Shown here piece by piece: positions 1-8,062 of a DNA stretch of 64,000 nt; position 1 is the first letter of the stretch, and every line of letters starts with the position of its first letter. The position numbers and the translations under genes were made by a program. The notes beneath the pieces were generated by a model, which saw nothing but the letters and a program-made list of their open reading frames with translations, searched no databases and was not told the origin of the DNA. Source of the stretch: Subtercola lobariae (GTDB lineage Bacteria; Actinomycetota; Actinomycetes; Actinomycetales; Microbacteriaceae). The stretch spans positions 682,001-746,000 of the forward strand of contig NZ_BMGP01000002.1 of the NCBI RefSeq assembly GCF_014640255.1, in the 5' to 3' direction.

Positions 1-566
1 TGGCCGCGCTCGACATCGACGTGGCACCCGCACTGCGGCGCACCCTGCGGCGCGTGCTCGAGAATTGCACCGCCATCATCGTGACGCACGACATTCTCGA
101 CGCGTACACACTCGCCGATCGGGTCATCGTGATCGACAACGGGCGCATCGTCGAAGACGGCCCGACCCGGCGCGTGTTCGAGCAGCCGCGAGACCCGTTC
201 ACGGCGAACCTCGCGGGGCTCAACGTGCTGTCGGGCATCCGCACGCCCCTGGGCTTGCGCACCGCAGACGGAGTGGAGCTCGCGATCGGCGCGGGCGCGG
301 CTGGGGCGGTCGGGAGTGAGTGCTCCGCCGCGATCCGCCCGAGTGATGTGCGGGTTTCGACCTCGCCGCCCCCCGACGGGGCGAACGCTTTGCCTGCCAC
401 GATCACAGACCTCGAGCCACGTGGCGACCTCGTCAGAGTGCGTGCGCTGAACTTTGCGGCAGACCTCCCGCCCGCGCTGGTAGCCGATCTCGACGTCTCG
501 ATCGGCACGGCCGTGTGGTTCACGTTCGACCCGGGCTCAGCGATCATCTACTCGGCCAACCGCTGA
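1..566 (+). CDS. ABC transporter ATP-binding protein, ModC-like (5' partial)
   Basis: The window opens inside this gene; the frame is open from base 3 and stops at 564-566. The 187 visible residues contain the D-loop-like LAALDID stretch and the H-loop region (IIVTHDILDAYTLADRV), then a linker and a C-terminal TOBE-type domain of roughly 70 residues that usually binds oxyanion or regulates transport. Walker A, signature and Walker B motifs lie outside the window. A single ATPase with this architecture is typical of molybdate (ModC) importers of Actinobacteria, but sulfate, iron or other CUT-type ATPases share it, so the substrate is inferred. The last 30 bases overlap the convergent HNH gene. 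Confidence 0.8.
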   Translation, partial: AALDIDVAPALRRTLRRVLENCTAIIVTHDILDAYTLADRVIVIDNGRIVEDGPTRRVFEQPRDPFTANLAGLNVLSGIRTPLGLRTADGVELAIGAGAAGAVGSECSAAIRPSDVRVSTSPPPDGANALPATITDLEPRGDLVRVRALNFAADLPPALVADLDVSIGTAVWFTFDPGSAIIYSANR

Positions 567-2402
567 CGCCGCGACCGCCGGACTCGCCTGGCTGGGGGCG
601 TGGCCGAGCTGGTCGGGTGGCCAAGCCGGTCGGGTGGCCGAGCCGGTCGGGTGGGCGAGCCGGTCGGGTAGCTGAGCCGGTCGGGTGGCCGAGCCGGTCG
701 GGAGGCCAAGCCGGTCGGGTAGCTGAGCCGGTCGGGTGGGCGAGCCGGTCGGGTAGCCAAGCCGGTCGGGCAGCCGAGCTGGTGCGCCCACGCGCACACC
801 CGCACCCGCACCCGCACCCGTTCGTCGTTTGGTGCAGGGGCGGGGTGTCTGTGTCCAGTCGATTTCGGGTGGCGGAATGATGTGCGGTGCGCCTTCGATC
901 ATGATGAGCTTCCACCGGCTCTTGTGCAGGTGGCTGTGGTGAAACGTGCAGAGCAATACCCCGAGATCGACGTCGGTGCGGCCGGGCAGGTAGCCGACAT
1001 CACGCCACGGCTCGGTGTGATGTGTCTCACACCACGAAGGCGGCCGATCGCATCCCGGCCAGACGCAGCCACCGTCGCGCGTGGCGAGTGCTCGGTTCTG
1101 CGCCGCGGTGAACAGGCGTTTCGTCTTGCCGTGCTGCAGAACGCGCCCTTCGTGCATAAGGGTCGTGATGATGTCGCCATGGCAGACCAGCTGCTCGACG
1201 GTCGAGACCGGCACCGGCAGATCAAGACCGTCGATCCAGCCGACTCCGGTGCCGGCGACAACGTCGTCAAGGGTGGCGTGAACGTTGATCGTGGGCCTCG
1301 CCCCGCAGAGCTGCGGCACATCGGGTAGCGCTGCGACCCGGTCGATGTACGCGGTCAGCCCGTCGGCGAGCAACTGCTCTCGCGTTCGCGGGTCAGCCAG
1401 CGTTGGGCTCACCTCCGCCACATCGTCGCCATCGCCAGCGCCAACGGCACGGGCATCGGCATCGGCATCGGCGTCGGCTTCAAACGCGAAGGGAATCCCG
1501 TCGCCAGCCTCGTGATCATCGCTTACGGCGCCACCATCACGGCCGTCGACTCCTTTCGGGGTGGCATCGCCCGAATCGTCTGGGCCATCGAAGCGGGGCA
1601 GGCGGGGGCTGAGAATGGTTTGCGCGATGGCCTGCCACTTCGCACCCTGCTCTGGGGTGAGGATTCCGCCGATCTTGAATGTGCCGTCGGCCTGCTCACG
1701 CAACCAGATGCCGCGCTTGGCTTCGAGGTCACGGGCGGTGGGTTCCGCGCCGTCAGGGTCGAGGTGCCCCTGCCACTGCGCCGCCATCACGGCGACCTGA
1801 TCAGCCGACAAACCGAGCCCGCCGACGGCAGTGCGGTCAGCGGCGATCACGAGCATCTGCTCGCACTCGTGCAGATCAGCGCCGTACCCGACACGTTTCG
1901 CCGAGTCACCGAGCATTCGGGTCACCACGCCCGCGGTATCGACCCCAAGCCGACCCTCCCGCAATGCCTCTTGCACAGCGGAAAAGCGACCGGGATTCGC
2001 CGTACCAACCGCCGACACCGAAGACCGCACGGCAGTACCCAGACGCACCCGAGCCGCGGCAGTGCGCTTCGACACCCCGGTCAAGGCGCTGATCAGCGAC
2101 ACCGCATTCGGGCATCCGTTCTTCACCGTCAACCGCTCATCACCGAACTCGGCCCGCGACCGCTCAGCCACCTCACCGGCCACCTCGACAACGAGAGCCT
2201 CAGCGCATCGCAGAAGACCTTCCGCAGCAACCGCAAACGCGACCAACACCTCGTCAGCAAGCCCACAGGGCGCGGCAGCCTGGAATCCGCCAGACTCAAC
2301 GACACCCTGAACAGCCGCGAGCAGCACCGCAAGTCGAGGGACGTCACACCCTGAGGGCGACGCCCCTGAAGGGGCCGAAGAGGCCGGTGCTGATCTGTTC
2401 AT
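537..2402 (-). CDS. DUF222 / HNH endonuclease-domain protein (13E12 type)
   Basis: About 621 residues. The N-terminal two thirds is a DUF222-like helical domain; an HNH nuclease motif follows at about residues 440-500 (CVWPGC, then ETHHTEPW, and CTFHHSHLHK), with paired cysteines and histidines as expected for a zinc-supported HNH fold. These 13E12-type proteins are abundant and multicopy in Microbacteriaceae and their role is not settled. The ATG at 2402 is preferred over an upstream in-frame TTG at 2414 because of a GGTGG element just before it. After about residue 525 the protein leaves the family pattern: a GAGAGAG stretch and then about 75 residues encoded by a 17-bp tandem repeat. The stop overlaps the end of the modC-like gene by 30 bases. 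Confidence 0.85.
   Translation of the reverse strand: MNRSAPASSAPSGASPSGCDVPRLAVLLAAVQGVVESGGFQAAAPCGLADEVLVAFAVAAEGLLRCAEALVVEVAGEVAERSRAEFGDERLTVKNGCPNAVSLISALTGVSKRTAAARVRLGTAVRSSVSAVGTANPGRFSAVQEALREGRLGVDTAGVVTRMLGDSAKRVGYGADLHECEQMLVIAADRTAVGGLGLSADQVAVMAAQWQGHLDPDGAEPTARDLEAKRGIWLREQADGTFKIGGILTPEQGAKWQAIAQTILSPRLPRFDGPDDSGDATPKGVDGRDGGAVSDDHEAGDGIPFAFEADADADADARAVGAGDGDDVAEVSPTLADPRTREQLLADGLTAYIDRVAALPDVPQLCGARPTINVHATLDDVVAGTGVGWIDGLDLPVPVSTVEQLVCHGDIITTLMHEGRVLQHGKTKRLFTAAQNRALATRDGGCVWPGCDRPPSWCETHHTEPWRDVGYLPGRTDVDLGVLLCTFHHSHLHKSRWKLIMIEGAPHIIPPPEIDWTQTPRPCTKRRTGAGAGAGVRVGAPARLPDRLGYPTGSPTRPAQLPDRLGLPTGSATRPAQLPDRLAHPTGSATRPAWPPDQLGHAPSQASPAVAASAVGRVDDR
600..783. repeat. 17-bp tandem minisatellite, about 10.8 copies
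   Basis: Head-to-tail units begin at 600, 617, 634, 651, 668, 685, 702, 719, 736, 753 and 770 (last one partial). Consensus on the + strand is GTGGCCGAGCCGGTCGG, with variation mostly at unit positions 2-7 (GTAGCT, GTGGGC, GAGGCCA, GCAGCC). Because 17 is not a multiple of three, three units make a 51-base, 17-residue protein period, and all three minus-strand frames are free of stops across the tract. It encodes the C-terminal tail of the HNH protein. Confidence 0.95.
797..820. repeat. 6-bp microsatellite (CACCCG)4
   Basis: Four perfect copies of CACCCG. On the minus strand they encode the Gly-Ala/Val run that joins the HNH domain to the 17-bp-repeat tail. A likely slippage hot spot. Confidence 0.9.
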
Positions 2403-2574
2403 GCCACCAGTCAAACACCAGGCACTGACATTCCCTCACTAAAGAGGCCAGAATGTGTACAACTCGCCAACCCCACGATTGTGGAGAACAAGACAACACA
2501 CCGGTCGGCCGTTCGACCGCGCGCTCGGCTAAACCGAGCGTCGCGGCCGCCGCGGATCGCTGGCGAAAAAGCGA

Positions 2575-5232
2575 CTAGCGCGAACCGCCCACCGCGCCGT
2601 CGACCAGCTCCCGCGGATCGTCCGAGTCACCCGCGCCACCCAGGCCGGCGGCATCCGTGCCACCCAACCCCGAACCCGAACCCGAACCCGAACCAGCACC
2701 CGAACCCGAACCCGAACCAGCACCCGCACCAGCACCAGCACCAGCACCCGCACCCGCACCGAACCGCTCGAGCTTCGCCCCCTCCACATCGACGTCGGGC
2801 GTAATGCGATCGAGCCACCGCGGAATCCACCACGCCTTCTCACCGAGCAGGTACATCGCCGCTGGCACGAGCAACAGCCGCACCGCGAAGGCGTCGACGA
2901 GCACGCCGATGGCCAACCCGAAACCGATGATCTGCGCCTCGACGAGGTCACCGAAGATGAATCCGCCGAACACCGAGATCATGATGATTCCGGCAGCAGT
3001 CACCACCGAGCGCGCGGCGCGCAGACCCTCATTCACCGCCTTGCGAGCCGGCAGACCATGCACGTGAGCCTCACGCATGCCCGAGGCGATGAAGAGTTGG
3101 TAATCCATCGCCAGACCGAAGATGATGCCGATCAGCAGAGTCGGCAAGAAGCTCAGAATCGGCCCCGGGTCGTGAATGCCGAAGAGAAAGCCGAGCCAGC
3201 CCCACTGGTAGACCGCGGTCACGGCGCCGAGCGTCGCCAGCACGGTCAGCAAAAATCCGCCCGTAGCGAGCAACGGAACCGCAATCGACCTGAACACCAA
3301 GATCAGCAGCAGAATCGAAAGCCCGAGCACGATGATCAGGTACGGCGGCAGAGCCGAGCCGAGCTTCGCCGAAATGTCGATGTTGATGGCCGTCAACCCG
3401 GTCACCCCGATGCGCACGCCTTGCTGTTGCTCGATGGTGGGCGACAGATTGCGTAGGTCTTTCACGACCTGCTCGGTGCTCGCCGCCGACGGACCCTCGG
3501 CCGGAATGACCTGAAAGATCACCGTACGGTTGTCGGCCGACGCGCCACCGGGGGCCGCAGCCACGACGTTGTTCACCGTCAGCAGTTCGTCGGCGATGTT
3601 CGCTTCGAGGTGCGTGAGCGCGGCGGCGTCGGCCACCTCGGGCAGATTCGCAACGACGATGATCGCCCCGTTCATCCCGGCGCCAAAAGCGTCGTCGATT
3701 TGCGAGTAGGCCTTGTACTCTGTCGAATCGGACGGTTGTGACCGACCGTCGGGCAGCGCCAAGCGCATTGACAGCGCGGGTATTGCAACAATGAGCAGCA
3801 CGATGACGCCCGTCACGAGAACGAGAACGGGGTGCCGCGTGGCGAGACTGCCCTCTTTCTTCGCCTTGGTCTTCACATGCTCAGCGTGCCCGGCAGCATG
3901 CTCAGCGTCATGTCCGGCCCCTCTCCCAGCAGCATGCCCGTCCGCACGCTCAACAGCGTGCCCCGCAGCATGCGGCACCGGATGCTCGCCCGCCCCCACC
4001 GCCGCGTGCTCACCCGAAGGCTCCGCAGAACCGCCGGCCACCGACGCCCCAGCCAACCGAGCAGCCACCGCCGCCCGCTCTTTCTTCGGCAGCACCCGAA
4101 GGCCGGCCAGCGACATCAACGCCGGAGTCAGCGTCAGCGCAATCAGCACAGCGACGCCCACACACACCGCGCCCGCCGAACCCATCAGCCCCAAGAATCC
4201 GATGCCCGTCACGTTGAGGGCCACCAGCGCAATGATCACCGTGATGCCGGCGAACATCACGGCGTTGCCCGAGGTTCCGTTGGCCAGACCGATCGACTCG
4301 CGCACCGGAACCCCGGCCCGCAACTGCCGTCGGTGCCGGTTCAGAATGAATAGCGAGTAGTCGATACCCACCGCCAGCCCGAGCATCAACCCCAATGTCA
4401 CCGTCGCCGACGACATGGCCACGACTCCGGAGAACGACAAGACGCCGAGCGCGCCGACCCCCACGCCGACGAACGACGACAGCAGCGGTAGCCCGGCTGC
4501 GATGAGCGACCCGAGCATGATGAACAGCACGATGGCCGCAATGAGAACACCCACGACCTCGCCGGCACTCAGGCCAACACTCACCGCCGACATATCGGCC
4601 GAGTAGTTGACGTCGACCCCCGGCAGCGAGGTGGCATTGATCGCGTCGACGGCGGCTTGTTTATCGTCTGGAGTCACATCGACAGTCGCCTTGTTGAACA
4701 CGACGGTCGCCACCGCCGTCGAACCGTCGGTCGAAACGGTCTGAATCTTCGACGCGGCTGCCAGCAATCGCTGCCCGTCGGCGATCTGCTGCTGTTGCGC
4801 TGCGAGGGTGGCCGGGTCGAGCTGGCCCGCGGCGGCCTGAAGCTGGGCCTGGGCATCCGTCAGCTTCTGGGCAGAAGCAGCGCGCTGAGCCTCGGTGTCG
4901 AACGGGTTGAGCGTCGACGAGACGCCCGGAGTCTTAGCCGCGGCATCGAGCGCCGTGCCTATGTCGGTCTGCTGCTCGGCGGTGAACGCCGAACCATTCG
5001 AGGTACTGAACACCACCTGCCCGGTGCCGCGATCTGCCTCGGGCAGCGATGCCTGCAGTTGATCGGCCACGTCTTGCGCGGGCGTACCCGAAATCGAGAA
5101 CGTGCTCGACAGCGAGCCGCCCACCGTCGCGAACGCCGTGGCGACGCCCGCGAGAATCACTACCCAAACAGCAATCACGATCCAGGCCCGTTTGGCCGAG
5201 AACAGCCCGAGACGTTGTAAGAGCGTGGCCAT
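2575..5232 (-). CDS. MMPL/RND-family membrane transporter
   Basis: 885 residues with the duplicated MMPL layout: TM1 near residue 15-35, a large periplasmic domain, a block of five or six TM segments containing a GIDYSLFILNRHRR motif, a long cytoplasmic loop, then the same plan repeated with GLAMDYQLFIASGMRE. Such proteins are proton-driven exporters of lipids, siderophores or drugs. The start at 5232 (MATLLQRLG) is chosen because GAGAGG precedes it; an 18-codon upstream extension has no support. Two oddities: the central loop (residues ~380-460) carries nine histidines in an Ala/Gly/Glu-rich context, and the C-terminus ends in a Gly/Ala/Ser low-complexity tail encoded by 6-bp repeats. Divergent from a TetR gene that is its probable repressor. 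Confidence 0.9.
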   Translation of the reverse strand: MATLLQRLGLFSAKRAWIVIAVWVVILAGVATAFATVGGSLSSTFSISGTPAQDVADQLQASLPEADRGTGQVVFSTSNGSAFTAEQQTDIGTALDAAAKTPGVSSTLNPFDTEAQRAASAQKLTDAQAQLQAAAGQLDPATLAAQQQQIADGQRLLAAASKIQTVSTDGSTAVATVVFNKATVDVTPDDKQAAVDAINATSLPGVDVNYSADMSAVSVGLSAGEVVGVLIAAIVLFIMLGSLIAAGLPLLSSFVGVGVGALGVLSFSGVVAMSSATVTLGLMLGLAVGIDYSLFILNRHRRQLRAGVPVRESIGLANGTSGNAVMFAGITVIIALVALNVTGIGFLGLMGSAGAVCVGVAVLIALTLTPALMSLAGLRVLPKKERAAVAARLAGASVAGGSAEPSGEHAAVGAGEHPVPHAAGHAVERADGHAAGRGAGHDAEHAAGHAEHVKTKAKKEGSLATRHPVLVLVTGVIVLLIVAIPALSMRLALPDGRSQPSDSTEYKAYSQIDDAFGAGMNGAIIVVANLPEVADAAALTHLEANIADELLTVNNVVAAAPGGASADNRTVIFQVIPAEGPSAASTEQVVKDLRNLSPTIEQQQGVRIGVTGLTAINIDISAKLGSALPPYLIIVLGLSILLLILVFRSIAVPLLATGGFLLTVLATLGAVTAVYQWGWLGFLFGIHDPGPILSFLPTLLIGIIFGLAMDYQLFIASGMREAHVHGLPARKAVNEGLRAARSVVTAAGIIMISVFGGFIFGDLVEAQIIGFGLAIGVLVDAFAVRLLLVPAAMYLLGEKAWWIPRWLDRITPDVDVEGAKLERFGAGAGAGAGAGAGAGSGSGSGAGSGSGSGSGLGGTDAAGLGGAGDSDDPRELVDGAVGGSR
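2663..2760. repeat. 6-bp repeat tract (CCGAAC / CAGCAC / CCGCAC)
   Basis: Interspersed hexamers CCGAAC, CAGCAC and CCGCAC, about 16 units, in one frame. They encode the Gly/Ala/Ser tail (GAGAGAG, GSGSGSG) of the MMPL protein. Length polymorphism would keep the frame. Confidence 0.9.
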
Positions 5233-5352
5233 GAGGTGCCTCTCGATGAGATGTGATCGCGGTTCGGTGAGCATCCGCTCGCACACCAGGCCAACGGATG
5301 CTGCCCAGCACTACGAACGGACGGCATCGTCTCTGCGACTATAACAAAACGG

Positions 5353-5363
5353 TACGTAACGTA
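5353..5363. promoter_or_regulatory. Palindromic operator between MMPL and TetR genes
   Basis: TACGT-A-ACGTA, a perfect odd palindrome, sits in the AT-rich divergent spacer 121 bases upstream of the MMPL start and 34 bases upstream of the TetR GTG start. It is the obvious TetR-type binding site. Inferred from position and symmetry only. Confidence 0.55.
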
Positions 5364-5396
5364 ATATGGCAATTGGCTGTGAGGTACGCTCGTCAC

Positions 5397-5969
5397 GTGG
5401 AGAAGCTCGGACGCAAACGCAGCGAGAAATCGCGCGACGCCGTGCTTCAGGCGACCCGCGAACTGGTCACCGAATCGGGATTCACCCACGTGACCATCGA
5501 GAAGATCGCGGCACGGGCACACGTGGGCAAGCCCACCATCTACCGGTGGTGGCAGTCGAAGAACGCCATTCTCGCGGAGTGCGTGCTCGGCGGCGAAGTG
5601 CTGCCCGCCGTCGACGAAACATCTGCTTCAGAAATTCACACGAGCGCGAGCGAATGGTTTCGGGCGGTGCTCGGCTACGTCGATGAGAACGCAGCGCTGC
5701 TGCGCGGGCTTGTTGCTGCGGCATACGAAGACCCCGAGATCGCCGCGCAGCTCAGAGCGCACCTCGGCGACCCCATCGAGGCGGCGCTCATCGAGTGGGC
5801 GGGCGGCGCCGGCCGAGAAACACCGCTCGCCGGCGAGCTCTCGCCGCACGCGTTGGCGCAGCTGCTGTTCGGCGCGATTCTGTACCGACTCGCACCGACC
5901 CTCGGGGCAACCGACGCCTCAGACGTCGAGATGTTCGACGTGCTGATCGCTCGCCTGCACACGCAGTAG
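5397..5969 (+). CDS. TetR/AcrR-family regulator
   Basis: 190 residues from the GTG at 5397. An N-terminal HTH with the TetR pattern (AARAHVGKPTIYRWWQSKNAILAE) is followed by an all-helical ligand domain resembling the TetR_C_11-like group. The GTG start is inferred because the region further upstream contains the operator; an in-frame GTG at 5379 and an ATG at 5298 are alternatives. Transcribed away from the MMPL exporter gene, so it probably represses that gene and itself. Confidence 0.85.
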   Translation: MEKLGRKRSEKSRDAVLQATRELVTESGFTHVTIEKIAARAHVGKPTIYRWWQSKNAILAECVLGGEVLPAVDETSASEIHTSASEWFRAVLGYVDENAALLRGLVAAAYEDPEIAAQLRAHLGDPIEAALIEWAGGAGRETPLAGELSPHALAQLLFGAILYRLAPTLGATDASDVEMFDVLIARLHTQ

Positions 5970-5980
5970 CGCAAAAATAG

Positions 5981-6970
5981 CTAGAGCCTGAAGAGCCGTT
6001 CGGCCGTGCCATGCGCAATGGCCTCGCGCTGGGCATCCGTCAGCCTCGCCGCCAGCAGAAACGGTTCGGCCTCGTCGTTGCCAACGAACGGGTAGTCGAC
6101 CGAGTACATGATGCGCGAAGCCTCCATCATCTCGATGACGTATTGGAGGTTCGCCTGGGTGAACATTCCGCTCGGTGTGACATATACGTTCTCACGCATA
6201 TATTCGGCGAAGGTTCGGTCGAGGTGCGTCACAGCCCGCGGTAAAGCTTCATCGAGCCGCTCGATGAAGAATGGCACCATCTCTCCCCAGTGCCCGAGAA
6301 TGACCTGCAGTTTCGGGTAGCGGTCGAGCACGCCCGAAAGCACGAGGCGAATAAAGTGCACTCCCGTCTCGCTGTGCCAGCCCCAGGCCGCCGTGCCGAG
6401 GCGCGCCGAGACGAGCGGCGCGAAGCCAGAGTAGTTCTCGGCGATGGTCGCCGTCGGCGGCAACCCGGGGTGCAGATACAGCGGAACATCGAGCTTCGCC
6501 AGCCGCTTCAGAATCACGTCGAACCGAGCCTCGTCGAGAAACTGGTCATTCGTGCGGCCCATGATCATCGCGCCCACGAAACCGAGTTCGCCGACGCCGC
6601 GCTCGAGCTCATCGGCAGCAGCATCGGGCACGGTCGTCGGCAACGCCGCAAACCCGGCGAAGCGATCAGGATGCTCGGCAATCGCCGCGGCCAGCTTGTC
6701 GTTCGTCGCCCGAACCACCTCGACCGCGACCGAAGCCGGAACCCGCTGAACCGACTGAGACGACAGCACCTGCATCGCGATGTTGCCGCTATCCATGGCG
6801 ACCAGCCGCCCCTCACCCAGATCGGTGAGCTCGTCATTGCTCGGTGTGTACGAGATCTTCACCGACGGGTCGATGCCCGTGGTGTCATGGCGGGCCGCCG
6901 CCGTCGGGTCGTCAGATGCCGCCCGAACGGCGGGGTCTGAGTAATGCTCTTCAATGGTGATGATCTTCAT
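5981..6970 (-). CDS. Amidohydrolase-2 family (gamma-resorcylate/ACMSD-like decarboxylase)
   Basis: 329 residues of the PF04909 TIM-barrel family. Features: N-terminal IEEHY in place of the usual HxH metal motif, the YLHPGLPP segment with the barrel histidine, LGHWGEM, and the C-terminal YSVDYPF with the metal-binding aspartate. The ITIEEHY start and these motifs are characteristic of 2,6-dihydroxybenzoate (gamma-resorcylate) and related non-oxidative decarboxylases, which use a Zn or Mn ion. The exact substrate cannot be read from sequence. ATG start at 6970. The gene stands alone between a convergent TetR gene and the PEBP gene. Confidence 0.8.
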   Translation of the reverse strand: MKIITIEEHYSDPAVRAASDDPTAAARHDTTGIDPSVKISYTPSNDELTDLGEGRLVAMDSGNIAMQVLSSQSVQRVPASVAVEVVRATNDKLAAAIAEHPDRFAGFAALPTTVPDAAADELERGVGELGFVGAMIMGRTNDQFLDEARFDVILKRLAKLDVPLYLHPGLPPTATIAENYSGFAPLVSARLGTAAWGWHSETGVHFIRLVLSGVLDRYPKLQVILGHWGEMVPFFIERLDEALPRAVTHLDRTFAEYMRENVYVTPSGMFTQANLQYVIEMMEASRIMYSVDYPFVGNDEAEPFLLAARLTDAQREAIAHGTAERLFRL

Positions 6971-7115
6971 GGTGACAGCCTCTTCGATGCCCGGTCAGCC
7001 GGTGATTCCGGCCATCCCGATAGCTCGCGGCCGCGGTGCCGCGCTACGCTATATCGTCTATCTTGGCATGCGCGGGACGCTCGGCTAAGCTCGACGCATC
7101 GAGACTCGAGGCGCG

Positions 7116-7652
7116 TCAGGCCTCGAACCACGGAGTGATCACTGCACGCGCCAGCGTGTGACCGAACATGCTGAAGCCGAGAAACGCCGGTGTCGCGTCA
7201 GCGTCGAGGCCGAGCGACTCCACATCGAGCGCGTGGATGCCGATGTGGTACGGGTGATTACCGTGCCCTGCCGGTGGCGCGGCCCCGAGATACCGGGCCA
7301 GCCCTGCGTCGTTCTTGAGCTGAACAGCGCCGGCCGGCAACCCCGACCCCGTGTCATCTCCCGCTCCGGACTCCAGCGACGAGACCGACGCCGGAATGTC
7401 GGCCACGGCCCAGTGCCAGAACCCGGCCCCCGTTGGTGCCGCCGGGTCATACATGGTGATGGCGAAGCTCTTGGTCTCGGCCGGAAATCCGCTCCAGCGC
7501 AGCTGCGGGCTCGTGTCGCTGCCGCCCGCACCGAAGATACCGCTCACCTGAGCCGTAGGCAGTTCTTCGCCGTCTGTGACGTCGGTGCTGGTGACGGTGA
7601 AGCTGGCGACCTCGCCGATCGCGTCGTAGGGTGTGCTCTTCTCGTCGCTCAT
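7116..7652 (-). CDS. YbhB/YbcL-type PEBP family protein
   Basis: 178 residues from the ATG at 7652. The phosphatidylethanolamine-binding-protein fold is shown by [16 protein letters not shown], the DPDAP-like [18 protein letters not shown] and the [13 protein letters not shown] segment. Bacterial members are small soluble ligand-binding proteins of unclear role. The start codon shares one base with the stop of the ferritin-like gene upstream (TGATG), so the two are almost certainly translated as a pair; a GAGGCGG element precedes it. Confidence 0.85.
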   Translation of the reverse strand: MSDEKSTPYDAIGEVASFTVTSTDVTDGEELPTAQVSGIFGAGGSDTSPQLRWSGFPAETKSFAITMYDPAAPTGAGFWHWAVADIPASVSSLESGAGDDTGSGLPAGAVQLKNDAGLARYLGAAPPAGHGNHPYHIGIHALDVESLGLDADATPAFLGFSMFGHTLARAVITPWFEA

Positions 7653-7966
7653 CAGCTTGCCGCCTCCTCGGCGGCCTCGCCGTGATCGACGATGTCTCCC
7701 TCGGTGAAAAGAATGCCCTGGGCGATCTCGCGCCACTTCGGCGTCTTGCGCAGCAAGAATTCCAGCTCCATGCTGAAGTGCTTGAATTCTTCACCCAGCG
7801 AATCTTCCATGATCGCCTTCGCCTGCTCGTCGGGCTCGACCGAGATGCGCTGCACGTACCAGCCGATCGCCTCCGCCTCTTCGCTGAGCCCCGCGCACAT
7901 GCGGGCGAACGTTCGCGTCTCGGCGCTGAGTTCTTCGGGTGGCTCGTGATACTGATTTGACCCCAT
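7652..7966 (-). CDS. Encapsulated-ferritin-like (EncFtn) protein
   Basis: 104 residues from an ATG with AAAGG eight bases upstream. The pattern [38 protein letters not shown] and LFTEGDI matches the two-helix encapsulated ferritins that form open decameric rings and oxidise Fe(II). Residues equivalent to the R. rubrum ferroxidase centre are present: E30, W36, Y37, E60, H63 (Rr E32, W38, Y39, E62, H65). The usual C-terminal encapsulin-targeting peptide (LTVGSLR-like) is absent; the protein ends GEAAEEAAS. No encapsulin shell gene lies in this window. Coupled by TGATG to the PEBP gene. Family assignment is from motif memory, not a search. Confidence 0.72.
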   Translation of the reverse strand: MGSNQYHEPPEELSAETRTFARMCAGLSEEAEAIGWYVQRISVEPDEQAKAIMEDSLGEEFKHFSMELEFLLRKTPKWREIAQGILFTEGDIVDHGEAAEEAAS

Positions 7967-8062
7967 GGGTTCTGCCTTTCGTCTGAACAAGTGCAGCACA
8001 TCGCAGCAAGCCCGCGAAAGCCCTTGCGCGGGCATGCTCCATTCCCGACGAGAGCGTCGGGA

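Noticed and set aside
600-783. Possible CRISPR array
   Set aside because: The 17-base units are directly adjacent with no unique spacers, and no cas genes are present.
1512-2354. 280-codon + strand frame opposite the HNH gene
   Set aside because: No family character and no ribosome site; it mirrors the codon bias of the HNH gene on the other strand.
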